DNA from: an uncultured Propionibacteriaceae bacterium
Lineage (GTDB): Bacteria > Actinomycetota > Actinomycetes > Propionibacteriales > Propionibacteriaceae
Reading direction: 5' to 3'
Assembly (NCBI GenBank): GCA_938046585.1
Contig: CALIWR010000005.1
Coordinates: forward strand, 372,001 to 436,000
DNA: 64,000 bases
This document shows positions 14,997-23,605 of the stretch, piece by piece (the first letter of the stretch is position 1; every line of letters begins with the position of its first letter). The notes below the pieces were generated by a model that was not told where the DNA came from, did not search any database, and was given only the letters and a program-made list of their open reading frames with translations. The translations under genes were made by a program, and so were the position numbers.

Positions 14997-17555
14997 ATGA
15001 CCGTCAGTCCCACTGTTCGTCTGATTGCTCCATTGAACGGCATCATGGTGCCCTTGGAGCTGGTACCCGACCCGGTCTTTGCCCGCAAGATGGTGGGAGA
15101 GGGGATCTCGATCGACCCGCTCAGCAACCTGCTGCGGGCGCCGGTGGCCGGAGAGGTGATCGACGTCCAGCCCTCCCAGCACGCTGTCACCATCCGCTCT
15201 GCAGAGGGTCTGGAGGTGCTGCTGCATATCGGCCTGGACACCGTACGGATGGGAGGCGCTGGCTTCGAGGCCAAGGTCACTGCCGGACAGCAGGTCGACG
15301 TGGGCGATGACCTCATCGTCTTCGACATGGACAAGGTGGCGGCCGAAGCCACCAGCCTGTTAACCCAGGTGGTGATCGCCAATTCGGAGCGGATCGACTC
15401 ACTCACTCCCCGCACCGGGCCCGTGAGCGGAGGCACCGACATAGTGGCTGAGATCGTCCTCACGGAGCAGACGGAGGAGTCGGCGGCAACGGTTGGCCGT
15501 AGCGTCACCTCGCCGGCCCTGCTGATCCCGAACCCGACCGGGCTCCACGCCCGCCCGGCTGCCACCCTGGCCGCCCTGGCAAAGGAATTCGACTCCACGA
15601 TTACCTTGCGCCGCGGGGAGCAGTCAGCCAATGCGAAGTCGATTATGGCGATCATGGCGTTGGCTGCGGCCCGCTGGGACAAGGTGACCATCACCGCCAG
15701 TGGCCCGGATGCCGAGGAGGCGGTGGACCGCATCAGTGAGGCGATCCAAGACGGGCTAGGGGAAGACTGCCCGCCACTGCCTCCGGGCGGTGATGACACC
15801 ATCCCGATCCCAGCGATTAAGGACGAGCCAGAACCGGAGCCGGAGCCGCGTTCCGGTGATCCGAACCTGCTGCTCGGCGTGTCTGCATCGCCAGGCCTAG
15901 CCGTCGGCCAGGTGTTACAGGTCCGCCACGAGGATGTCCAGGTAGTTGAACTGGCCTCCGATCACCACCAGGAACGCCGGAAACTCAACACGGCTATTGA
16001 TCGGGCGCTGCTGGACCTGTCGGCGCTGGAGTCACGGCTCACCCAGGAGTCCGACCCGGCCAAGGCCGCGATCTTCGCCGCGCATGCCCAGATCCTTCAG
16101 GACCCGGACTTGCTTGACATCGCGGTCAGCGCGATCGACAAGGGCAAGAGCGCCCCATACGCCTGGCGGGGAGCCTTCCAGTCCTACGCCGACCAGCTGG
16201 CCGGACTGAACAACGAGATCCTGGCCGGACGAGCCACTGACGTCCGCGACGTCGGTCAGCGGGTGCTGGAAGAACTGACCGGGCAGCGCCGCCAGCGCCA
16301 GGAGATCCCCGAGGGCACGATCCTGGTCGCCGAGGACCTGACCCCGTCCGACACCGCGACTCTGGACCGCACCAAGGTGGTTGGCTTTGCCACCACCTCA
16401 GGGGGCGCCAGCAGCCATGTGGCGATCATCGCCCGCTCTCTCGACATCCCCGCTGTGGCTGGTATCGAAGGCCGGGCTTTGGACATCCCCGAGGGTAGCC
16501 GGGTCGTTCTCGACGGGAGTCGCGGCAGCCTCCAGCTCAATCTGAATGAGGACCAGATCACCGAGATCTTGCAGCGTCAGCAGCGGATCGCCCAGAAACG
16601 GGCACGGGACCTCAGCCAGGCACAGGACCCGGCCCGGACCCGCGATGGTCACCAGATCCAGGTAGTCGCCAATATCGGCGGCCTGCAGGACGCTCAGGAC
16701 GCGCTGGAACAGGGGGCTGAGGGAGTCGGCTTGCTGCGCAGCGAATTCGTCTTCCTCGGCCGGCAGAGCGCCCCGACCGAGGAAGAGCAGACCAGCCTGT
16801 ACGCCAACATCGCGCGGACGCTGCCGGGCCGGCCGCTGGTGATCCGCACCCTCGATGTCGGCGGTGACAAGCCGCTGCCGTACCTGCCAATCCCAGCCGA
16901 GGAGAATCCTTTCTTGGGAATCCGTGGGGTCCGGGTCGGCTTCGACCGGCCGGAGGTGCTGCGGGCTCAGTGCCGGGCGATCGCCCGGGCAGCCGACGCC
17001 GGCGCCAAGTTGTGCGTCATGTTCCCGATGATCGCCACCATCGATGATTGGACCTTCGCGAAGCGGATCTGGGATGAGGAGGCCGCCAAGGTGGGAATCG
17101 GATCCCAGGTCCAGGTGGGGGTGATGATGGAGGTGCCTTCGGTGGCGGTGATGGCCCGCCAGTTCGCCGCCGAGGACGTGGCCTTCTTTAGCGTGGGAAC
17201 TAACGACCTGACCAGCTACACCCTGGCGATGGACCGCGGCCATCCCAAGCTGGCCTCCCAGGTCGACCCGTGCAATCCGGCGGTATTGAGCCTGATCGGC
17301 AACGCCTGCCAGGCGATGCACGAGCGTGGCAAGTGGGTCGGGGTCTGCGGCGGGATCGCCTCCGATCCCCAGGCAGTCCCGATCCTGGTAGGGCTGGGGG
17401 TCGATGAGCTGAGCTGCTCAATCCCCGCGATCCCAGGCGTCAAGGCAGCAGTCCGGGCGTACTCCATGAGTGACTGTGAGGCCCTGGCCCAGAAGGCCAT
17501 TGCCTGCAGCACCCCCGCCGACGTCCGTGCTCTCGTCCCCGTGGACGAGGGCTAA
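14997..17555 (+). CDS. PTS multidomain protein EIIA(Glc)-HPr-EI
   Basis: An 852-residue fusion of three phosphotransfer proteins. Residues 1-140 are a glucose-type EIIA with the active His77 in LLHIGLDTV. Residues 173-260 are HPr with His184 in GLHARPA and a Ser215 in the NAKSIM region that could be the regulatory serine. Residues 295-852 are enzyme I, with the phosphorylated His474 in TSGGASSHVA, the PEP-binding VGLLRSEF, the SVGTNDLTSY segment and the catalytic Cys784 in VCGGIAS. It can therefore carry phosphate from PEP to the incoming sugar's EIIB on one chain. The EIIBC gene follows after 17 nt. A short acidic Pro/Glu linker (about 275-290) joins HPr to EI. Confidence 0.93.
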   Translation: MTVSPTVRLIAPLNGIMVPLELVPDPVFARKMVGEGISIDPLSNLLRAPVAGEVIDVQPSQHAVTIRSAEGLEVLLHIGLDTVRMGGAGFEAKVTAGQQVDVGDDLIVFDMDKVAAEATSLLTQVVIANSERIDSLTPRTGPVSGGTDIVAEIVLTEQTEESAATVGRSVTSPALLIPNPTGLHARPAATLAALAKEFDSTITLRRGEQSANAKSIMAIMALAAARWDKVTITASGPDAEEAVDRISEAIQDGLGEDCPPLPPGGDDTIPIPAIKDEPEPEPEPRSGDPNLLLGVSASPGLAVGQVLQVRHEDVQVVELASDHHQERRKLNTAIDRALLDLSALESRLTQESDPAKAAIFAAHAQILQDPDLLDIAVSAIDKGKSAPYAWRGAFQSYADQLAGLNNEILAGRATDVRDVGQRVLEELTGQRRQRQEIPEGTILVAEDLTPSDTATLDRTKVVGFATTSGGASSHVAIIARSLDIPAVAGIEGRALDIPEGSRVVLDGSRGSLQLNLNEDQITEILQRQQRIAQKRARDLSQAQDPARTRDGHQIQVVANIGGLQDAQDALEQGAEGVGLLRSEFVFLGRQSAPTEEEQTSLYANIARTLPGRPLVIRTLDVGGDKPLPYLPIPAEENPFLGIRGVRVGFDRPEVLRAQCRAIARAADAGAKLCVMFPMIATIDDWTFAKRIWDEEAAKVGIGSQVQVGVMMEVPSVAVMARQFAAEDVAFFSVGTNDLTSYTLAMDRGHPKLASQVDPCNPAVLSLIGNACQAMHERGKWVGVCGGIASDPQAVPILVGLGVDELSCSIPAIPGVKAAVRAYSMSDCEALAQKAIACSTPADVRALVPVDEG

Positions 17556-17572
17556 TCCGGGAGAAGGACATC

Positions 17573-19369
17573 ATGAGCACCACAGCGAACGAGATCGTGA
17601 CGGCAGTTGGTGGCGCTGCCAACATCGACGCCCTGACCCACTGCGCCACCCGACTCCGGTTCCAGTTGCGTGATGCCTCGGTGGTCGACACCAAGCAGGT
17701 TGAGGCCATCACCGGCGTGATGGGGGCGGTACCACAGGCCGGCGATCGGTATCAGGTGATCATCGGCGGTGCCGTAGGCACCGTCTACGGCGAGATCATG
17801 AACCTGCCCGAGATGGCCGACAGGAAACCGCAGACCGCCGAGGAGGTCAAAGCTGCGGCCCGAGCCGGCGGACCACGCGGCAAATTCGCCTGGCTGGACA
17901 GCTTCTTCGAATACCTGTCGAATAGCTTCCGCCCGTTGCTCGGGGTGTTGCTGGGCGCCTCACTGATCATCGCCTTCGCGGCTGTGCTGGACGCACTGGG
18001 ATACGTGGACTTCCGAGCCGCCGACAAGCCCGCCTCGTGGGTTTTCGTCGACACCATGTGGCGCTCGGTCTTCTATTTCCTGCCGATCATGGTCGCCTAC
18101 AATGCCGCCAAGGCCCTCAACATCGACGGCTGGGTCGGTGCCACGGTGATGGCGGCCGTGATGACCCCGGACTTCGCCAAACTGTCAAAAGCCGCCAACA
18201 CCGTCTGCGAGGCGAGCCCGATCCCTGGAGCCGACCCGGTCTGTACGGCCACGATTTTCGGCTGGTCGATGCCGCTGAACGACTACGGTGGCCAAGTCTT
18301 CGTACCGCTGATCATGGTCGCGGTGCTGGCTTTGGTGTACAAGCTCCTGGCGAAGATCTTCCCGCAGAACGTCCAAATGGTGTTCGTGCCCTTCCTGTCG
18401 ATCGTGATCATGGTCCCGATGACCGCCTACCTGATCGGACCGCTCGGGATCTGGTTGGGCACCACCCTCGGTACCGGCCTGGCCTGGCTGAACACCAACG
18501 CCCCAATCGTCTTCGCGATCCTGATCCCCCTGCTGTACCCGTTCCTGGTTCCGCTGGGGCTGCACTGGCCGCTGAATGCGTTGATGCTGGCCAACATTAA
18601 GTCGTTGGGCTATGACTTCATTCAGGGACCGATGGGCGCTTGGAACTTCGCCTGCTATGGGGCGACCGCCGGGGTATTGGTGCTCTCGATCCGGGACAAG
18701 GATGTGGCGATGCGCCAGACCGCGACCGGTGCTTTGGCAGCCGGTCTGTTCGGCGGCATCTCCGAGCCCAGCCTGTACGGCATTCACCTGCGCTTCAAGC
18801 GCATCTACCCGCGGATGCTGATCGGCTGTCTCTGCGGCGGTCTGGTGATCGGCCTGTTCGGCGGGGTAAAGACGAGCGCCTTCGCGTTCACCTCGCTGCT
18901 GACGATTCCGGTGTTCAGTCCGATGTGGCTCTATGGCATCGCCGTCGCCGTAGCGTTCTTTGTGTCGATGATACTGGTGATCCTGTCCGACTATCGCACG
19001 GCAGAGCAGAAGGCCGCGGCCTTGGCCGAGGCCCAGCCCAAGATCGAGGAGCCCCAGGTCATCATGGTCGAGGTGGGCGCCAAGGAGGAGAGCCAAGCCA
19101 AGCAGTGGCTGGCTGCCCTGGGCGGAGCGGCCAATGTGGAATCAGTGGCGCAGGTGGCCGAGACCCGGGTCCGGGTTGAGGTTCGAGACAGTAGCCAGGT
19201 GGATGTCGCGGCGCTGCAGGCAGCTGGCTTGCCGGGTGTGGTCCAGGTCACCCCGCAGACCTGGCACCTGGTGGTGGGCTTTGACGCGGACCAGTACGCC
19301 ACCGCGCTAGAACGGGCCCGCACTGCTTCCTCCGTGTGGGAGCAGCCGGTCTCAGCTGGGAAGGGGTGA
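17573..19369 (+). CDS. PTS sugar permease EIIB-EIIC with an extra degenerate EIIB domain
   Basis: A 598-residue permease. Residues 1-80 are an EIIB of the glucose/beta-glucoside superfamily, with the phosphorylated Cys24 in HCATRLRF. Residues 105-475 are the EIIC channel, with about ten membrane segments and the conserved FGGISEPSLYGI-like GISEPSLYG motif. Residues 505-590 repeat the EIIB fold (GGAANVESVAQVAETRVRV), but Ala529 stands where Cys24 is in the first copy, so this second EIIB cannot carry phosphate. The motif set is closest to BglP-like transporters; sugar specificity is not certain. It lacks its own EIIA, which is supplied by the upstream fusion gene. Confidence 0.9.
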   Translation: MSTTANEIVTAVGGAANIDALTHCATRLRFQLRDASVVDTKQVEAITGVMGAVPQAGDRYQVIIGGAVGTVYGEIMNLPEMADRKPQTAEEVKAAARAGGPRGKFAWLDSFFEYLSNSFRPLLGVLLGASLIIAFAAVLDALGYVDFRAADKPASWVFVDTMWRSVFYFLPIMVAYNAAKALNIDGWVGATVMAAVMTPDFAKLSKAANTVCEASPIPGADPVCTATIFGWSMPLNDYGGQVFVPLIMVAVLALVYKLLAKIFPQNVQMVFVPFLSIVIMVPMTAYLIGPLGIWLGTTLGTGLAWLNTNAPIVFAILIPLLYPFLVPLGLHWPLNALMLANIKSLGYDFIQGPMGAWNFACYGATAGVLVLSIRDKDVAMRQTATGALAAGLFGGISEPSLYGIHLRFKRIYPRMLIGCLCGGLVIGLFGGVKTSAFAFTSLLTIPVFSPMWLYGIAVAVAFFVSMILVILSDYRTAEQKAAALAEAQPKIEEPQVIMVEVGAKEESQAKQWLAALGGAANVESVAQVAETRVRVEVRDSSQVDVAALQAAGLPGVVQVTPQTWHLVVGFDADQYATALERARTASSVWEQPVSAGKG

Positions 19370-19383
19370 TCAGCCTGAGGTGC

Positions 19384-19403
19384 TAGGCTCTCGATAGTTC
19401 GAG
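19384..19403 (+). promoter_or_regulatory. extended -10 and overlapping MarR-type operator
   Basis: TGC-TAGGCT (19381-19389) is an extended -10 and is immediately followed by the inverted repeat CTCGA-TAGT-TCGAG (19390-19403), lying over the expected transcription start. It contains the ATAGTTCG core that recurs before the downstream ATPase gene. Confidence 0.45.
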
Positions 19404-19427
19404 GGAAGAAGCACCTGAGGTTGGTCG

Positions 19428-19889
19428 ATGGATCTGGAATCGGTCTTCTACGAGTACCTGGAGCGTTTCCGGACCCTGTTAGCTGCCGAGACTTGGCGGC
19501 GGTTGGCGATGGAGATGTCCAAGAACGATCTTCTGTCGTTGCTGTACCTGCACCGTGCTCAACAGTCCCGGATGGGCGATCTGGCTGAATACCTCGACGT
19601 GCCGCTCAACACTGCGACCGGGGTTGTCGCCCGGCTGCAGCGCCGCGGCCTGGTGGAGCGCGAACACAGCCCGGACGATTTGCGGATTGTCCTGATCTCA
19701 CTCAGCGACGAGGGCCGTACTGCGGTGACTCAGGGTCTGCGGCAAGCTTTGGCGCTGGCCGACCAGGTAGTGGGGGAGTTGAGCCGCGAGGAATTCGCGG
19801 TGGTGCTGCGGGTACTCGACCGGGTGATTGAGTTGCTGACCGCGCCGGCGCCGCCCCGGCCAGTACGCCGCCGGATCCCCATCGACTAG
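19428..19889 (+). CDS. MarR-family transcriptional regulator
   Basis: A 153-residue winged-helix regulator. The recognition region is MGDLAEYLDVPLNTATGVV-like (about residues 46-64), and the wing carries SPDDLRIVLISLS, the usual MarR D-R/K wing pattern. N- and C-terminal helices (ending RVIELLTA) would dimerise. Its gene lies between the PTS pair and the ArsA-like pair. An inverted repeat overlaps its own -10, and a related site lies before the next gene, so it probably represses itself and the ATPase operon. The ligand is unknown. Confidence 0.88.
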   Translation: MDLESVFYEYLERFRTLLAAETWRRLAMEMSKNDLLSLLYLHRAQQSRMGDLAEYLDVPLNTATGVVARLQRRGLVEREHSPDDLRIVLISLSDEGRTAVTQGLRQALALADQVVGELSREEFAVVLRVLDRVIELLTAPAPPRPVRRRIPID

Positions 19890-19925
19890 CAGCGATCCTG
19901 ACCTGGAGGCTCTCTCCTCAGTGGA

Positions 19926-19948
19926 AATAGTTCGCGCAATGAACTATT
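19926..19948 (+). promoter_or_regulatory. perfect 8-bp inverted repeat, probable MarR operator
   Basis: AATAGTTC (19926-19933) and GAACTATT (19941-19948) are separated by 7 nt, 20 nt before the ATPase start codon. The half-site shares ATAGTTCG with the site in the marR promoter. Confidence 0.55.
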
Positions 19949-19968
19949 CTGTACGCGAAGGAGGACTG

Positions 19969-21129
19969 ATGGACCGATTGATACTGCTGACCGGCAAGGG
20001 TGGGGTCGGTAAGACCTCATTGGCGGCCGCCCACGCGGTGGCGTCAGCCCGCCAGGGAAGCCGAACCATGCTGGCCAGCATGGATGCCGCTCACAACCTC
20101 TCCGACCTGTTTGGCTGCGAGCCGGCCCCGGCGCCAGTCGAGATCGCGCCGAGACTCGACATCATCGAAGTCGATCCCGGGCAGGTTCGTGAGGAGTTCG
20201 CAGACCTGAATGCTGCCTTGGCGGGGCTGATCGTCAGCGAGGACACTGAGGATGTAATCGACCTGCCAGGTCTTGACCCGCTCTTCTTCCTGCTGCGGGT
20301 GCAGCAATTGGCGCAATCAGGCGACTACGACCGGATCGTACTGGACCTGGCGCCGACCGGGGAGACCCTGTCATTGCTGCAGCTGCCAGAGATGCTCAGC
20401 TGGTGGATGGAGAGGGTTTTTCCGGTGCAGAAGTTGGCGCTGCGGGCCTTACGCCCGGTCGCACAACCACTGTGGCACATTCAGCTGCCGAACCGACGGG
20501 CCATGAACGACGTCGAACGGCTCTACCAACGGCTACAGGACATGCAGCTGCTACTCAAGAATCCCGGCCTGGCCTCGGTCCGGCTGGTAACCCTGCCCGA
20601 GCGGATGGTGATCGAGGAGACCCGTCGCAGCTATCTCTATCTGAATCTCTTCGGCTACAGCGTCGATCAGGTCTTCGTCAATGGGGTGCTGCCAGACCAA
20701 GTCGATGGTTTCTTCCGTGGCTGGGTCGAACATCAGCGTGAGCACCTGACCGAGATCGAGGACGCATTCGGGCATCTGCCGCTGACGCGAGTGCCGCGTT
20801 TCGCATCTGATCTGCTGGGCTTGGATGACATTAGCCGGCTGGCCGAGGTCGCCCTCGACGAGCACGCCTTCGACGTGCGTGAGAACCTCGCCCACGAGCA
20901 GTACCTCAAGGTCGACGCAGGATATGACCTGCGCCTGATGCTTCCCGCAGCGATGTCGGAGCAGGTCCACCTCACTCAAACCGGGGCCGACCTGTCGGTA
21001 CGGATCGGCGGTTTCCGACGCAGCATCACCCTGCCTGACAGTCTTCGCCATCACGACGTCACCAGCGCTCGGCTACGTGACGGCGTCCTCACCATCCAGC
21101 TACGACTCCCACAGAAGGTCCAGCCATGA
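19969..21129 (+). CDS. ArsA/Get3-like ATPase with C-terminal HSP20-like domain (1)
   Basis: A 386-residue P-loop ATPase of the ArsA/TRC40/Get3 family. The deviant Walker A GKGGVGKTS is at residues 9-17; switch regions read SMDAAHNLSD and DLAPTGETL. After about residue 300 a beta-rich segment (LSVRIGGFRRSITLP ... DGVLTIQLRLP) resembles the HSP20/alpha-crystallin-like domain found at the end of some bacterial Get3 relatives. No CxxC or ArsA metal-site cysteines are seen, so arsenite export is unlikely. ATG 19969 is chosen for the GGAGG 5 nt upstream; an upstream GTG at 19921 would put the operator inside the gene. Its client is unknown; it is paired with a second copy downstream. Confidence 0.85.
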   Translation: MDRLILLTGKGGVGKTSLAAAHAVASARQGSRTMLASMDAAHNLSDLFGCEPAPAPVEIAPRLDIIEVDPGQVREEFADLNAALAGLIVSEDTEDVIDLPGLDPLFFLLRVQQLAQSGDYDRIVLDLAPTGETLSLLQLPEMLSWWMERVFPVQKLALRALRPVAQPLWHIQLPNRRAMNDVERLYQRLQDMQLLLKNPGLASVRLVTLPERMVIEETRRSYLYLNLFGYSVDQVFVNGVLPDQVDGFFRGWVEHQREHLTEIEDAFGHLPLTRVPRFASDLLGLDDISRLAEVALDEHAFDVRENLAHEQYLKVDAGYDLRLMLPAAMSEQVHLTQTGADLSVRIGGFRRSITLPDSLRHHDVTSARLRDGVLTIQLRLPQKVQP

Positions 21130-21326
21130 ACCGCGATCTCATCGACCACCTTATTCAGGCCCGCCATCACCTGGGTGCCGCCGCTCTCAGTCTGGTGCCC
21201 TCCAGACTTCGCCGTCACGTCGAGGTGATCGACCGTGAACTACGCGCCCTGATCATCGCATGCCTGACCGATCCACCAACGTCGCCACCGGCCCAGCAGT
21301 CCCGCCGAATCACTGTCGAGGAGTGA
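21126..21326 (+). CDS. small protein between the two ArsA-like ATPases
   Basis: A 66-residue hypothetical protein with a helical N-terminal half (DHLIQARHHLGAAAL) and a Pro/Ser-rich tail ending ITVEE. Its ATG overlaps the stop of the first ATPase by 4 nt and its stop lies 1 nt before the second ATPase, so it is translated as part of the same operon. It is not a shadow frame, because the ATPases do not cover it. Function is unknown; as a small partner it might regulate or bridge the two ATPases (inference). Confidence 0.7.
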   Translation: MNRDLIDHLIQARHHLGAAALSLVPSRLRRHVEVIDRELRALIIACLTDPPTSPPAQQSRRITVEE

Positions 21327-21327
21327 G

Positions 21328-22485
21328 ATGAGGATCATTCTGTACACCGGCAAGGGCGGGGTCGGTAAGACCACGGTCGCCGCCGCCACCGCCCTGCGGT
21401 TGGCCGAGACCGGCAGGCGCACCCTAGTTCTGAGTACTGACCCGGCCCATTCGTTAGGCGATGCGCTAGGGCAGGAACTCGGTAACCAGCCCAGGCCGGT
21501 GGCTGAGGCGCTCGATGCGCTCGAGATCGATGCCCTGACCGAGAATGATCGGGCCTGGGGAGCATTGCGCAGTTACCTCGGACGGCTGCTGGCCCGTGGT
21601 GAGGAACTCAGCCTGGCCACCGAGGAGACGTTGTTGCTGCCTGGGATGGGGGAGTTGTTCAATCTGCTGGCGATTCTCGACCATGCCGAGTCGGGGGAGT
21701 ACGACACGCTGGTGGTGGATTGCGCTCCCACCGGCGAGACCTTGTCGCTGCTGAAGTACCCGGAGCGGCTGGACCGGTTGTTCCGGATCGCCCTGCCCAC
21801 CAAACGGGCGCTGGTCAAGGCCTTGGGCAGACCTTTCGAGAAGCTCACCAACATCGCGATGCCCGAGGACCGACTCTTCGACGACCTGCTGACCTTGCTC
21901 GATCGCCTGACCCGCCTCGGGGAACTGCTGCGCGACAAAGACACCACCGTACGATTAGTCACTACACCAGAACGCATTGTCGTGGCGGAGGTCCGACGCG
22001 CGTACACCTGGCTCAGCCTCTACGGCTTTGTGGTGGACCAGGTGGTGGTGAACCGAATCTACCCTGAGGCCGCGCTGGCAGGGTATTTCGCAGCCTGGGC
22101 GCCGATCCAGGCTGCGGGGCTGGAGACGGTGTCGCAAAGCTTCGGGCATCTGCCGGTCCACCGGCTGGAACTGCAGGATCATGAGATCGCCGGGCTGACC
22201 GGACTGCGCGAGCTGAGCCGAGAACTGTACGGGGATGGCGATCCGGCTGTCGTCGGGTATCAGGGCGACCGGCTGCGCCTGACGCGCCACGGTGACGAGG
22301 TCTGCCTCCATCTGTGGCTTCCGGGAGCGCAGAAGTCTCAGCTCGACCTGCAGCACGAGGGCAACGACCTGATCGTGGCTTACCGCAATCAGCGGCGCCG
22401 GATCGCTCTGCCCGACTCCGTGCTGGGCCGTCAGGTGAGCAGCGCCCAGTACCGAGACGACGAATTGGTGGTCAGCATGCGGTGA
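21328..22485 (+). CDS. ArsA/Get3-like ATPase with C-terminal HSP20-like domain (2)
   Basis: A 385-residue paralogue of the ATPase upstream. The Walker A GKGGVGKTT (residues 8-16) is intact, and switch regions read STDPAHSLGDAL and DCAPTGETLSLL. The C-terminal 90 residues again look like an HSP20-type beta sandwich (NDLIVAYRNQRRRIALPDS). The charged middle section (TKRALVKALGRPFEKL) parallels that of paralogue 1. Cysteines are few and not in a metal-binding pattern. Two unequal paralogues next to each other suggest a heterodimer, unlike eukaryotic Get3 homodimers; that is inference. Confidence 0.87.
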   Translation: MRIILYTGKGGVGKTTVAAATALRLAETGRRTLVLSTDPAHSLGDALGQELGNQPRPVAEALDALEIDALTENDRAWGALRSYLGRLLARGEELSLATEETLLLPGMGELFNLLAILDHAESGEYDTLVVDCAPTGETLSLLKYPERLDRLFRIALPTKRALVKALGRPFEKLTNIAMPEDRLFDDLLTLLDRLTRLGELLRDKDTTVRLVTTPERIVVAEVRRAYTWLSLYGFVVDQVVVNRIYPEAALAGYFAAWAPIQAAGLETVSQSFGHLPVHRLELQDHEIAGLTGLRELSRELYGDGDPAVVGYQGDRLRLTRHGDEVCLHLWLPGAQKSQLDLQHEGNDLIVAYRNQRRRIALPDSVLGRQVSSAQYRDDELVVSMR

Positions 22486-22637
22486 ACTCTTCGGTGGCTT
22501 TCAGATCCGACCAGGAGATCTTTCAGGGCGCCCGTCTGATCTTTTGAAGACGCTAGCATTTATCGGTAATCTTTCCAGTTCTGGATTGTGAGCCCAGGTG
22601 TGACCACCCTGGTCGAGGACCATCACCAGGAGGTGGC

Positions 22638-23471
22638 GTGCTTCCTATCGAGACCGACGGGGCCGAGATCCTGGTTGATCCGCCGCTCGCGCGGCGGGTT
22701 GCCGAGCGGCATTCCGGTGCAGACGGGTGCCACCGCGATGAACCGGTGGGCTTCGCTGCGGGAGATCAGGTTGGCCTGGTGGAAGCAGTGTGCCTGATAC
22801 GGCGTCGACGTCCCGACGCTGGACGGGCCGGATGGTCCGCGATGGCGAAAGGACCGGTGCCGCGAGCCCAGGTGGGCGCTCTGGGCCTGGTGGGAGACCG
22901 GCAGGCGGATCGGGATCATCATGGCGGTCCTGATAAGGCGGTGTACGCCATGGATGCTGCCGAGGTAGATCATTGGCTGGCTGTTATGCCGGGACTCCAG
23001 GTCGGCGGGATGGGGGAGAACCTGACGATCCGCTCGGCTGCTGGGTCGCAGACCGGGATTGATGATCTGGAATTGGGGGCCCGGCTCTGGGTGGGGCCCG
23101 CCGAGACTTTCCCCGGGGCGTCCCGGCCGTGGCAGAGAACCTGCGGGCTAGTGCTCCGGGTAACAGGGGTGCGTAATCCCTGCCCAACCTTTGCCCGTGG
23201 GATGGGCCGCGGAGACTGGATCCAAGTCTTCTCGGCCCGTAATCGGGTTGGAGTGTATTTCGCGGTCGAGGCCGAGGGTACGGTCACCGCGGGATCCGAG
23301 GTCCGGGTCTGGACGACCCCGGGCCATGGCGTCAGTTGCCGGCGTTGGTTCGCGCATCATGATCCGCGAGACGCCCAAGCGTTGCTGGCCGCCGAATCCG
23401 CCGGGCGGATGGTCCTGGCTGGGTTCACCCGCGCCTACGTTGTGGCCGCAGCCGACCCAGACAGCGGCTAA
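22638..23471 (+). CDS. MOSC-domain protein with an N-terminal extension
   Basis: A 277-residue protein. Residues of about 50-220 form a MOSC domain related to YiiM, with the GLVGDRQADRDHHGG motif, GGMGENLTI, and the putative active Cys in GVRNPC. MOSC domains bind molybdenum cofactor or related sulfur chemistry, as in mARC and YiiM. The first 46 residues have no counterpart in YiiM, which normally begins near the VEAVCLI segment. GTG 22638 is kept as start because AGGAGG lies 4 nt upstream; an internal GTG at 22779 would give a protein of standard YiiM length. No molybdopterin genes are nearby. Confidence 0.75.
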   Translation: MLPIETDGAEILVDPPLARRVAERHSGADGCHRDEPVGFAAGDQVGLVEAVCLIRRRRPDAGRAGWSAMAKGPVPRAQVGALGLVGDRQADRDHHGGPDKAVYAMDAAEVDHWLAVMPGLQVGGMGENLTIRSAAGSQTGIDDLELGARLWVGPAETFPGASRPWQRTCGLVLRVTGVRNPCPTFARGMGRGDWIQVFSARNRVGVYFAVEAEGTVTAGSEVRVWTTPGHGVSCRRWFAHHDPRDAQALLAAESAGRMVLAGFTRAYVVAAADPDSG

Positions 23472-23605
23472 GAAGACTGGGCTCTGAGAAGAGATCAGGG
23501 GACCACCACCCGCCGGTAAAGTGTCATAATGCACCTTATCGGACTAGTGAAAGGTCGCCTGAGCAGCCATCTCAGAGCTTCACCACTAGGATCGCCGCGG
23601 ATTCA

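Noticed and set aside
19921..19968. Upstream GTG start for the first ArsA-like ATPase.
   Set aside because: The ATG at 19969 has GGAGG upstream and gives the family start; the upstream part contains the operator palindrome.
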